A stretch of 64,000 nt of DNA from Pseudoalteromonas luteoviolacea S2607 (GTDB lineage Bacteria; Pseudomonadota; Gammaproteobacteria; Enterobacterales; Alteromonadaceae): positions 62,001 through 126,000 of the forward strand of contig NZ_AUXV01000067.1 in the NCBI RefSeq assembly GCF_001625575.1. Reading direction: 5' to 3'. This document shows, one piece after another, positions 17,237-25,334 of the stretch. Position numbers and translations under genes: made by a program. Position 1 is the stretch's first letter, and each line of letters begins with the position of its first letter. Under the pieces are notes generated by a model. That model was not told the origin of the DNA. It was given only the letters and a program-made list of their open reading frames with translations, and did not search any database.

Positions 17237-17980
17237 GTGCGCTTTTTGCTTTTAAGTATTCTCTTTATTTCACCTGTTTGGGGTTGCGACATGGTTGTGC
17301 GGTTCGAAAATTATGCCGCACAGTCAAGACTAGACGAAGAGAAAGGCTGGCACGGTATGGATGTCGACTTTGCCAAAGCACTGTTGGATGAAGCTGGGTG
17401 TCAGTATAAGTTTGTTAGTATTCCGTGGGGGCGCTCATTAAAAATGCTCGAAACGGGCGATATCGACTTGGTATTGAGCGTCACCAAGACGTTGGACAGA
17501 GAAGACTACGCTTTCTTCATTGGCCCTCAGCGAATGGAAACGATTGTGTTTGCTATGAATGCCCAGCGACAGTTTGATGTGACGACTATGGATGATCTGT
17601 TTTCCTTACCGGTACCTGTCGCTATTCAACAAGGGGCCTTTTACGGTACTAAGTTCACAGAACGATTCAAGCGATTACAAAAAAATGAAACGCAATTTAT
17701 TTTTGTACCGGACAACCAAACTAAATTAAGTTTACTCAAACATGGCCGCATCGCAGGTTTCTTAGAAGAGAAATTCAATATTTTATTTCAGTCTGATAAT
17801 CATCCAGACTTCATGACAATAAAAGTGGCGCCTTTGATCATCAACGAGTCCCCTGTGTACTTTGCTTTTAGTAAAAAACGGACCTCTTTGTCCCGCCTTG
17901 AGCGTCTGAATAAAGCCTACTCTAGTTTAAAAAAATCAGGTCGATTCAGAGCGATATTAAAAAAATATCAGTTACAGTGA
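17237..17980 (+). CDS. Periplasmic solute-binding protein, family 3 (amino-acid type)
   Basis: The open frame starts at TTG 17186, but GTG at 17237 gives a standard signal peptide (MRFLLLSILFISPVWG) with GAG eight bases upstream, so I use that (247 residues). The mature part has the SBP_bac_3 layout: an early VRFENYA strand, WHGMDVDFAKALLDEAGC, FVSIPWGRSLKMLETGDIDLVLSVTKT, and a C-terminal RFRAILKKY helix. Such proteins bind amino acids or similar small solutes. No permease or ATPase gene is adjacent, so it may be an orphan binding protein or a sensor-like relative. It lies downstream of the LexA box. Confidence 0.8.
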   Translation: MRFLLLSILFISPVWGCDMVVRFENYAAQSRLDEEKGWHGMDVDFAKALLDEAGCQYKFVSIPWGRSLKMLETGDIDLVLSVTKTLDREDYAFFIGPQRMETIVFAMNAQRQFDVTTMDDLFSLPVPVAIQQGAFYGTKFTERFKRLQKNETQFIFVPDNQTKLSLLKHGRIAGFLEEKFNILFQSDNHPDFMTIKVAPLIINESPVYFAFSKKRTSLSRLERLNKAYSSLKKSGRFRAILKKYQLQ

Positions 17981-18028
17981 GTTTTTGTTAAACTACCCGC
18001 GATTTTTTCTGTTTGACTTACATGCTTT

Positions 18029-19393
18029 ATGTCTAATCAATCTTTGAACCAAATTGAAAAACGCGCTGCATTTTCATTGGCAGGCGTATTTGCATTTAGA
18101 ATGCTTGGCCTTTTCATGTTAATGCCGGTATTGGCTGTGTATGGAACTTCTTTAGAAGATGTTTCGCCCCTGTGGATAGGGCTAGCAATTGGCGCATATG
18201 GATTGACGCAAGCTTTGTTGCAAATCCCTATGGGGTGGTTATCAGATAAGTTTGGACGTAAACCTATTATTATTACAGGGCTCATTGTGTTTGCACTTGG
18301 CTCTGTCATTGCTGCGATGGCGGAATCCATTTATTGGGTAACATTCGGACGTGCCCTACAGGGCATGGGGGCGATTGCCAGTGCATTGTTAGCTCTTGCC
18401 TCCGATTTAAGTCGCGATGAACAGCGGCCTAAAGTGATGGCTGTCATTGGCATGTGTATAGGTTTAAGTTTTGCGGTGGCTATGCTTTTAGGTCCCATGG
18501 TTGCGGCAGCTTTTGGTATTTCAGGAGTTTTCTGGCTGACTGCTTTGCTCGCGTTAGTGGGTATTGTCATTGTCATGTTTGTAGTCCCAAATGCAGTGCA
18601 CAAAGCCCCAAAAGGTGACACGGTTGCGTCCATGGCCGACATTAAAAATTTAATCAAGCACCCTCAGTTATTGCGGTTGGATGTAGGCGTGTTAATGTTG
18701 CATTTGACCCTAACTACATTATTTGTGGTATTACCTGCAAGACTCATTGAAGAAGGGTTGGCTGCGCCTGATCATTGGCAGATATACATTCCCGTTTTAA
18801 TACTGGCATTTGTTTTGATGGCGCCTATGATGATTGTGGCGATAAAGAAGCAAAAAGAAAAACAGGTTTTCTTGGCTGCAATTGCCGCATTGAGTCTCAG
18901 CGCACTGATGCTGGTTTGGCTATCCAATTCCTTGATAGGCATTGCTACTGCAATGACTGTTTATTTTATTGCATTTAATTTTTTAGAGGCCACTATGCCA
19001 GCGTTGGTTTCTCGAATATCACCAGCGACTCAAAAAGGGTCTGCAATGGGAGTATTTTCGTCTGGACAGTTTTTGGGTGCATTTTTAGGTGGTGTGTTAG
19101 GTGGTTACCTAGCCCAAAACTATGAAGTGAATTCTGTATTTGCTGCGGCGGCAGGAATTGGGGTAATATGGCTGTTTATTGCATGGCGCATGCAAGTCCC
19201 TCCACGTAGTAAAGCACTGAGCTTTGTAACGGAACTCAATAAATCTCAGCATGCACAAGCACTTGCTGATAAACTGGTCTCATTACCAGGCGTGCTAGAG
19301 GCGACTGTGGTCAGTGAAGAAAATCGCGCTTATCTAAAAGTGGATGAAAGTAAATTTGATTTAAACCAAGCGAAACAGGTTTTATCTTCTTAA
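18029..19393 (+). CDS. yajR: MFS transporter with C-terminal YAM domain, YajR type
   Basis: 454 residues, the same length as E. coli YajR. Twelve membrane segments fill residues about 12-395; motif A is GWLSDKFGRKPII (about 69-81). The C-terminal 60 residues (LVSLPGVLEATVVSEENRAYLKVDES) form the small ferredoxin-like YAM domain that distinguishes YajR from other drug-proton antiporters. It is a probable proton-driven efflux protein in the inner membrane; the substrate is unknown. It sits 102 bases upstream of ssb on the same strand. Confidence 0.85.
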   Translation: MSNQSLNQIEKRAAFSLAGVFAFRMLGLFMLMPVLAVYGTSLEDVSPLWIGLAIGAYGLTQALLQIPMGWLSDKFGRKPIIITGLIVFALGSVIAAMAESIYWVTFGRALQGMGAIASALLALASDLSRDEQRPKVMAVIGMCIGLSFAVAMLLGPMVAAAFGISGVFWLTALLALVGIVIVMFVVPNAVHKAPKGDTVASMADIKNLIKHPQLLRLDVGVLMLHLTLTTLFVVLPARLIEEGLAAPDHWQIYIPVLILAFVLMAPMMIVAIKKQKEKQVFLAAIAALSLSALMLVWLSNSLIGIATAMTVYFIAFNFLEATMPALVSRISPATQKGSAMGVFSSGQFLGAFLGGVLGGYLAQNYEVNSVFAAAAGIGVIWLFIAWRMQVPPRSKALSFVTELNKSQHAQALADKLVSLPGVLEATVVSEENRAYLKVDESKFDLNQAKQVLSS

Positions 19394-19495
19394 AGCTTTA
19401 AAATTACATGTTTGTTCGCAATATAGTGAACATTATGTACTCAGGCAGATAAGTAAAACTTAGTAACGTTTGTAATTGTGTGAGGAGAGGGTGCC

Positions 19496-20179
19496 ATGGC
19501 ACGCGGTGTGAACAAAGTAATCTTGGTTGGTAATTTAGGCCAAGACCCAGAAGTACGTTATATGCCAAACGGAAACGGTGTGGCAAATATCAGTATCGCA
19601 ACGACAGACAGTTGGAAAGATAAGAATACAGGTCAGCTTCAAGAGCGCACCGAATGGCACAGAGTAGTGTTATTTGGCAAGTTAGCTGAAGTTGCTGGTG
19701 AGTATTTACGTAAGGGTTCTCAAGTATATATTGAAGGCCGTTTGCAGACTCGTAAATGGACTGACCAAAGTGGTCAGGAAAAGTATACCACTGAAATTGT
19801 GGTAGACATGGGTGGTCAAATGCAGATGCTTGGCGGTCGCAATGAGCAAGGCGGACAGTATCAGTCTGGTGGTAACCAAGGTGGTTATGGTCAGCAGCAA
19901 GGTGGTTATGCGCCACAGCAAAATAATCAGCAGCAATATGGTCAACAGCCTGCAGCACAGCAAGGTGGTTTTGCGCCACAGCAACAAGCTCCGCAGCAAA
20001 GTGCGCCACAACAGCAAAGTAATAACTTTGGTGGACAGCCTCAACAAGCGGCTCAGCCACAAAGTGGGCAAGCGCAGGGTGGACAAGCACAAGGTGGCTT
20101 CGCACCACAGCAAGGTAGTGGCAGTGCTTCCAACCCTATGGAGCCACCAATCGACTTTGATGACGATATTCCGTTCTAA
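19496..20179 (+). CDS. ssb: Single-stranded DNA-binding protein
   Basis: 227 residues. The OB fold covers residues 1-112 (MARGVNKVILVGNLGQDPEVRY, WHRVVLFGKLAEVAGEYLRKGSQVYIEGRLQTRKW). The C-terminal tip MEPPIDFDDDIPF is the partner-binding acidic tail. Between them lies a linker of about 100 residues made almost only of Q, G, A, P, N and S with repeated GG(Y/F)xPQQ units, longer than in E. coli SSB (178 residues total). GAGGAGAGGG is a strong ribosome site. No LexA box is visible upstream of this gene. Confidence 0.97.
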   Translation: MARGVNKVILVGNLGQDPEVRYMPNGNGVANISIATTDSWKDKNTGQLQERTEWHRVVLFGKLAEVAGEYLRKGSQVYIEGRLQTRKWTDQSGQEKYTTEIVVDMGGQMQMLGGRNEQGGQYQSGGNQGGYGQQQGGYAPQQNNQQQYGQQPAAQQGGFAPQQQAPQQSAPQQQSNNFGGQPQQAAQPQSGQAQGGQAQGGFAPQQGSGSASNPMEPPIDFDDDIPF

Positions 20180-20213
20180 ACGCGCTTGTTTAGGACAGAA
20201 AAGAAGAGAATTA

Positions 20214-20243
20214 AAAAGCCCAGCAATAGCTGGGCTTTTCTTT
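20214..20243 (+). terminator. Intrinsic terminator of ssb
   Basis: AAAAGCCCAGC (20214-20224) pairs with GCTGGGCTTTT (20229-20239), loop AATA, followed by CTTT. It is a standard rho-independent terminator after ssb. Confidence 0.9.
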
Positions 20244-20445
20244 ATTATGGTATCTCGGTGTTTGTGGGTGTTGGCAATCTTTTCACTTTGCCTATCTTCT
20301 TCATTCATTCTTTTTGGTGTGAGTTTATCTAAAATTATATTGCATGCTATATCAGCAGTTTTGCTGTTTCTTCTCCCCCCTTCCTTGAGTTTTGCAATAG
20401 ATTGAACAAAACTTTAGACAGAATCACCAATGATAGTTCGTTACT

Positions 20446-22092
20446 ATGCTTCATTTTGCGCTTTTAGATGATACGCACAAGCGAGGGTATTTACTCTTGT
20501 TGGTTTGGTGTGTCATGGCGCTGCTAGGCAATTTGAGCGTCATACACTTAACTAATTCATGGGTAACAGAAGAATCTAAGCGCTTGTCGGCTCAACTCTC
20601 AAACTATGTAGAACCTATTCACAACTTAGATGTACATAAAGAAGCGCAGCGCTTTGGGTTTAGTCTGGAATCATCAAACCATTTTCCTTTATCTTGGCTG
20701 TCTAAGCAGCATAAGCTTGAACTTGCTGAACAACAAATCACTTTATATCCGAATGCGCTAGTGCTGAAGGGAGTTTACAGTGGAGTGTGGTTAAATGGCG
20801 CGCTGTTGTTGCTAGGGTTGTTGGCCAAAGTCGTCAGTGGAGGGGCCCGTTCTAAGCAAAGAGAGCGAGAGTGTGACAAAATTCAACATACAAAGCGCCA
20901 TGGTAAAGCTCCAAGTGCACAGGAATTAATTTTACCAGTGAGTACTGGCCAGCAGGTTAACATGTTTGCGATGTTTAAATGGCGCTGTGAGCTACCAAAG
21001 CACATCGAACCTCAAAGCCATTTTAGCGTGACACTCGCCAAGTGTTTCAATAAGTATCGTTATTGCTCTGCGAAATACTTATCTTCGGGTGCATTGGCGG
21101 TTACTTTATCTTCTTTAAACAAAGAGGAAGTGGAGCAAACTATTAAACGGTTGCATGAAGTGGTTTATCAGGCGCTATTGGCTTTTCGAGGCGACTTGTC
21201 TAGAAGTGCTGTCAAATGTGGAGCATGCTTTTACAGCGAAGGGGCTGACCAAACACAGGTATATCAGATTGCAAGGTCGTCTTTAAGTGTGGCGCAAAAT
21301 CACGTGTGGCAACACATACACATGTTGCCTTTAAATAGAACATTGGCAGAGAGTTTATTAGACGCAGAGTCTAATGTGATCGATGACATCAAAGCTGGTC
21401 GATTTGTGTTGTTTTTTCAGCCTTTATTTGAATTTAAAACACAAGATGTGATTCAAAGTGAGGCGTTATTGCGGGTACGACACAAAACACTGGGCTTAAT
21501 AACTGCTGGGCAGTTTATTCACAAAATCCACCGCAGTGAACACTTAATTGAATTAGACAAAGCGATTGTACAGCAGGCGCTTAAAGTCCTTAGTAAAGAA
21601 CCTAAAGGTTTTACTGTCAGTGTAAACTTGCATGTGGTTAATTGGTCGAGTAGTGAGTTCTTAAACTGGCTCATCGCTATCCTCAAAGAGTCGGGACGTG
21701 CAAAGGATGTCACACTCGAACTTATGATCTGTGATTACTACCAGCATCGCAGTTATTTTGAACAGTTTTTTGATGCGCTTTCACCACTAGGAGCAAGCAT
21801 TGTATTGGATCATGTAAATGGAGCTTTGGATATTGTATCTTTGCAAAAAGTGCATAATATCGTGGGGATTAAGCTGGCATTTGAATTGATCCATGATATT
21901 CAGTCCAGTGCCAAGCGCAGAGCGGTTGTGAAGCAAATAGTGAATCAAGCTAAGCAGTTGCATGTCCCTGTATATGCCGTGGGGGTTGAGACTCAAGATG
22001 AACTGAACTGTATAAAACGTTTAGGTGTAGATGGCGCACAGGGATATTATTTTAGCGCACCACTGCTTGAATTAGAGAATAGTCTAAATTAA
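20446..22092 (+). CDS. csrD: CsrD/MshH-type protein with degenerate GGDEF and EAL domains
   Basis: 548 residues. Two membrane helices (about 14-32 and 113-130) flank a short periplasmic part. Residues about 170-290 are GGDEF-like but lack a GGDEF signature. The EAL domain (about 310-545) keeps EALLR (339-343) and AQGYYF (531-536) but has lost catalytic positions: LDHVNGA (454-460) replaces DDFGTG and AVGVE (511-515) replaces AEGVE. This matches CsrD, which does not make or break c-di-GMP but promotes RNase E decay of CsrB/CsrC RNAs. Position after ssb fits mshH/csrD of Vibrio and Shewanella. It ends nine bases into the convergent gene. Confidence 0.85.
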   Translation: MLHFALLDDTHKRGYLLLLVWCVMALLGNLSVIHLTNSWVTEESKRLSAQLSNYVEPIHNLDVHKEAQRFGFSLESSNHFPLSWLSKQHKLELAEQQITLYPNALVLKGVYSGVWLNGALLLLGLLAKVVSGGARSKQRERECDKIQHTKRHGKAPSAQELILPVSTGQQVNMFAMFKWRCELPKHIEPQSHFSVTLAKCFNKYRYCSAKYLSSGALAVTLSSLNKEEVEQTIKRLHEVVYQALLAFRGDLSRSAVKCGACFYSEGADQTQVYQIARSSLSVAQNHVWQHIHMLPLNRTLAESLLDAESNVIDDIKAGRFVLFFQPLFEFKTQDVIQSEALLRVRHKTLGLITAGQFIHKIHRSEHLIELDKAIVQQALKVLSKEPKGFTVSVNLHVVNWSSSEFLNWLIAILKESGRAKDVTLELMICDYYQHRSYFEQFFDALSPLGASIVLDHVNGALDIVSLQKVHNIVGIKLAFELIHDIQSSAKRRAVVKQIVNQAKQLHVPVYAVGVETQDELNCIKRLGVDGAQGYYFSAPLLELENSLN

Positions 22093-22986
22093 CTTGCGAT
22101 AACGAAGGCCATCTAAGCCTTGCAAACCCCCTGTATGGATGGCAATTATCTTACTGTTAGTTGGGAAGTAGTCTTGTTCAATTAATTGCCACAAGCCAAA
22201 CATCATCTTTCCTGTATAGATTGGTTCAAGTGGGAGGTGATATGTACGTGCCATCATCTGACAAAAGCGCCACAGTGTCTCACTGAACTTACCATAGCCG
22301 CCATCATGAAAGTCATGCAGCAATTGCCAGTTATCATACGATGCAGCTTCAGGGTTGAGTTTTAATATTTCTGCCTGTAAGTATTCAGCGCCTTTTAACA
22401 CACTAAACCCTAGCAGTTGGGTTGTACTGGGCAGCCCATTTAAGAGGCCTGCAAATGTGCCCCCACTGCCAACGGCGCAGCACACATAGTCGCTTTGAGG
22501 GAGTGATTGCGCGAGCTCTTGACAACCTTGTAGGGCAAATTGATTACTGCCACCTTCCGGTACAATAAACGTGTTTGGAAACTGCTTCTCTAAGTCTTCA
22601 AGGTAATTATTGTCATATCTCTGTCTGTATTCTAACCTTGTGACAGCATGCAAGTGTACACCGCAGGCTTTTGCGAGGCGCAGTGTTGGGTTCTGTAAAT
22701 CAAGTAGTGGTCCTCGTACGATAATATGTGCGGGGATTTTGAAGAGTTTACTCGCCATGGCGGTTGCATAAAGGTGATTAGAAAAAGGGCCTCCAAATGT
22801 GAGTAAAGCTTCATTTTTACGCCTTTTTAGCTCGAGCAAATTATGCTTCAGTTTACGCCATTTGTTGCCTTGTACCGTTGGGTGTAAAAGATCATCTCTT
22901 TTGACCAATAATTCAACCCTTTTAGCTGTCAGTAAAGGGTGGTGAATACGTTGAACTGGAGACTCTAGGTGATTGGAATTGAACAT
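22084..22986 (-). CDS. PLP-dependent ACC deaminase / D-cysteine desulfhydrase family enzyme
   Basis: 300 residues, slightly short of the usual 320-340. The PLP lysine is Lys42 in VQGNKWRKLKHNLLEL; a TFGGPFSNHLYATA segment and VPEGGSNQFALQG match the phosphate- and substrate-binding motifs of the ACC deaminase/D-cysteine desulfhydrase fold-II group. CCAVGSGGTFAGLLNGL is the glycine-rich phosphate loop. It could release ammonia and a keto acid from D-cysteine, ACC or a related amino acid; specificity cannot be told. It is the only gene on the minus strand here, convergent with csrD, and the ribosome site is weak. Confidence 0.85.
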   Translation of the reverse strand: MFNSNHLESPVQRIHHPLLTAKRVELLVKRDDLLHPTVQGNKWRKLKHNLLELKRRKNEALLTFGGPFSNHLYATAMASKLFKIPAHIIVRGPLLDLQNPTLRLAKACGVHLHAVTRLEYRQRYDNNYLEDLEKQFPNTFIVPEGGSNQFALQGCQELAQSLPQSDYVCCAVGSGGTFAGLLNGLPSTTQLLGFSVLKGAEYLQAEILKLNPEAASYDNWQLLHDFHDGGYGKFSETLWRFCQMMARTYHLPLEPIYTGKMMFGLWQLIEQDYFPTNSKIIAIHTGGLQGLDGLRYRKLI

Positions 22987-23197
22987 CAGATTTTAGAATT
23001 CTCTGTAAATAGGCGCTTTGAGGTTATTATTTCATGAAAATGTGCAGAGAACACTGGTAAGGATGTGACTATTAGTTGTAAACTCAGATATTAATTGTAC
23101 AAAGCTTGTGTTTTACTTCGTAAGTACATAGCATTAAGCATTAAAACATCAAAAATAACAAAGACCAAAACAACTGCCGCTGTTGGGAATGGAATAT

Positions 23198-25210
23198 ATG
23201 CGAATTGCTCCTTTATCTCTTTTTGTCTCTGCCGCCTTATTGTCTGTAAGTGTTTGGGCACAAGATACTGCGACTGTGACAGCTATCGAGTCAGAGCGCT
23301 CTGAAAAACAAGCTGAGTTAGACAGATATACTCAGATTTTAGATAAGCATGTGGCTGAAGAAGCCCGTTTACAGGCACAACTGGAATTACTAAGAAATAA
23401 TTCAAGTGAGCTTGATAAAGAAAAAAATCAAGCACTAGATGCAATGAATGATTTGTATCGTCGTTTGATCGACGACCCATCTATCGATATTTCAGCTGCT
23501 CAGCTGAGATATCAGCAATCTGTAGCGGATCATAAATCTAACAAAGAAGACATCGCGATGCAGTTAGCGGCCATAGCATCGCACCGCAAAGACATTGAGC
23601 AGATTCGCGTTAGCAAACATACTTTAGTCAATACGATTGCCAGTTTAAGAGACCAATTGAGTACCGCTCGTGTCGAGCGTTTGCGCAATGAGTTTACTCG
23701 TGAAGGCACATTAGAAGTTGAGCACACCATTAACTGTAAGCGCACCGAAACGTTGGCTGCGTGTGAGCAGCGAGGGCAACAGCTTGGTCTACAAAAAGCA
23801 ACAAAGCGTTTTATTGATCAGATCTTTGCTAACCTAACAGAGCAACGCATTGTTGAGCCGAAAAGACACATGGCGGGCGCGCAAGTTCAGGTTGTTAGCA
23901 GTCATGTGGTAGGCAGTGCTTTTAGTGGTCAAGGTAATTACAGTGTCAATCTAAGTGTGACAATGCGCGGAGATGTGAATAATAGTCGTCTCTGTGGGCT
24001 TTTGTCTCTGGATAACAGGTTCTGTAGTGAATATGGTACGCCATTGGCGGTTGGTTATCAGGCGAGCTATCCAACAACATTTAGCGATAGCCAGCTAACA
24101 TTTACCGATGAAGTTGATAAGTCGGATCGTAATGTGCCCAGTATTACCGCATTACAGCCTAAGCCTGAAATAAAATCACAAGTTATTCAACAGGCGCCGA
24201 AAGAAAGACAGGTTGATTTGACACTGCGCTCAAATGTTTATGATGATGAAGTATTTATTGATGGTGTGAGTTACGGTTCTACTAAGCTTGTTGTCAGTGT
24301 TCCGCTTGGTTCTTATGACGTTGAGATTCGTAAATTAGGTTATGAGTCATATAAAGCTAAAATTGATGTACGCAGAGCACGAACGATCAATGCAAAGCTA
24401 ATAAAAAAGCCTGAGTCGATTGCTGCACCGACACCAACAAGAGAGCAACAGAGCACACCCGTTTCAGTAGTAAACAAAGTATCCCCTAACTTGGTTGATA
24501 ATAAGGTGGTCATTATTCCAGCCGGTACTTTCCAAATGGGTGATTTGACTGGAAATGGTTTAGCCAATGAACGCCCTGTTGTAGAAAAGGTGTTGAGTCA
24601 CTCATATGCAATGCAAAGCAAAGAAGTGACAGTTGCAGAATTTAGACAGTTTATTTTGAGCACTGGCTTTCAAACGGAAGCAGAAAAAGGCAATGGCTGT
24701 GCACATTACAAAAACGGTGAGCCGATATGGGAAAGCGAGTACAACTGGGACAAGCCTGGTTTTGAACAAGCTGATAACTTCCCAGTGGTATGTGTCACAT
24801 ATGAAGATGCTAAAGCTTATGCTAATTGGCTTTCAGGTGAGAAAGGCATTCAATATCGCTTACCAAATGAAGTTGAATGGGAATATGCAGCGCGTGCTGG
24901 CACAAGCTCTGAATACCCTTGGGGTAATGAAATTGGCAGAGGCTTAGCTAACTGCGGTTGGTGCGGAAGTGATTGGTCAAATAAAAGCCCTTCGCCAGTA
25001 GGTGAGTTTTCACCAAACAATTATGGTTTGTATGACACCGTAGGTAATGTGTGGGAATGGACGCAAAAGCGCGCATCACAAGACGATGTAACAGTAAGAG
25101 GCGGAGCGTGGAACTTCGCCCCAAGCTTAGCGAGAGTGTCAACTCGATTGGCTCTAGCGCCCGACTTTAGAGCCAACTACATCGGTTTTAGATTGGTTCG
25201 AGAAAGATAA
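23198..25210 (+). CDS. Periplasmic coiled-coil / PEGA / FGE-sulfatase-like protein
   Basis: 670 residues from the ATG at 23198, which directly opens a Sec signal peptide (MRIAPLSLFVSAALLSVSVWAQ); the upstream TTG is less likely. Residues about 28-165 are a long coiled coil. Residues about 338-402 form a PEGA domain (VFIDGVSYGSTKLVVSVPLGSYDVEIRKLGYE in pieces). Residues about 436-670 are an FGE/SUMF1 fold (IPAGTFQMGD, YRLPNEVEWEYAAR, GNVWEWT, RGGAWNF, IGFRLVR). The cysteines expected near the RGG(S/A)W motif of a true formylglycine generator are absent, so it is probably a non-catalytic or repurposed member; CGWC at 586-589 could hold metal or a disulfide. It precedes mreB on the same strand. 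Confidence 0.85.
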   Translation: MRIAPLSLFVSAALLSVSVWAQDTATVTAIESERSEKQAELDRYTQILDKHVAEEARLQAQLELLRNNSSELDKEKNQALDAMNDLYRRLIDDPSIDISAAQLRYQQSVADHKSNKEDIAMQLAAIASHRKDIEQIRVSKHTLVNTIASLRDQLSTARVERLRNEFTREGTLEVEHTINCKRTETLAACEQRGQQLGLQKATKRFIDQIFANLTEQRIVEPKRHMAGAQVQVVSSHVVGSAFSGQGNYSVNLSVTMRGDVNNSRLCGLLSLDNRFCSEYGTPLAVGYQASYPTTFSDSQLTFTDEVDKSDRNVPSITALQPKPEIKSQVIQQAPKERQVDLTLRSNVYDDEVFIDGVSYGSTKLVVSVPLGSYDVEIRKLGYESYKAKIDVRRARTINAKLIKKPESIAAPTPTREQQSTPVSVVNKVSPNLVDNKVVIIPAGTFQMGDLTGNGLANERPVVEKVLSHSYAMQSKEVTVAEFRQFILSTGFQTEAEKGNGCAHYKNGEPIWESEYNWDKPGFEQADNFPVVCVTYEDAKAYANWLSGEKGIQYRLPNEVEWEYAARAGTSSEYPWGNEIGRGLANCGWCGSDWSNKSPSPVGEFSPNNYGLYDTVGNVWEWTQKRASQDDVTVRGGAWNFAPSLARVSTRLALAPDFRANYIGFRLVRER

Positions 25211-25276
25211 TTTATGTGCTCGAAGAGCGCATATTCAGCCAAAGTGCAGTTAGCATTTTGTAGACTTAATTATTTC

Positions 25277-25305
25277 AGCCGTGGCGTTATCGACACGGCT
25301 TTGTT
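25277..25305 (+). terminator. Hairpin between the PEGA/FGE-like gene and mreB
   Basis: AGCCGTG (25277-25283) pairs with CACGGCT (25294-25300), followed by TTGTT. A second hairpin, TATGTGCTC/GAGCGCATA with a GAA loop, lies at 25213-25233. The T-run is short and only about 30 bases remain before mreB, so it may attenuate rather than end transcription. Confidence 0.5.
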
Positions 25306-25334
25306 AAAAGAATTCTTTAAGGTTACCCAGCCTC

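Noticed and set aside
19393..19496. LexA box upstream of ssb
   Set aside because: No CTG-N10-CAG sequence is present in this interval, unlike upstream of uvrA.
19831..20150. CRISPR-like or tandem DNA repeat array
   Set aside because: The repeats are codon-level (GG-aromatic-x-PQQ) and irregular, inside a coding frame, with no constant repeat/spacer length.
19590..20308. Long minus-strand and alternate-frame open frames over ssb
   Set aside because: They are produced by the repetitive Q/G-rich codons of the SSB linker; the SSB frame is beyond doubt.
23198..25210. Functional formylglycine-generating enzyme
   Set aside because: The fold fits, but the cysteines after the RGG(S/A)W motif are missing and no sulfatase is encoded nearby.
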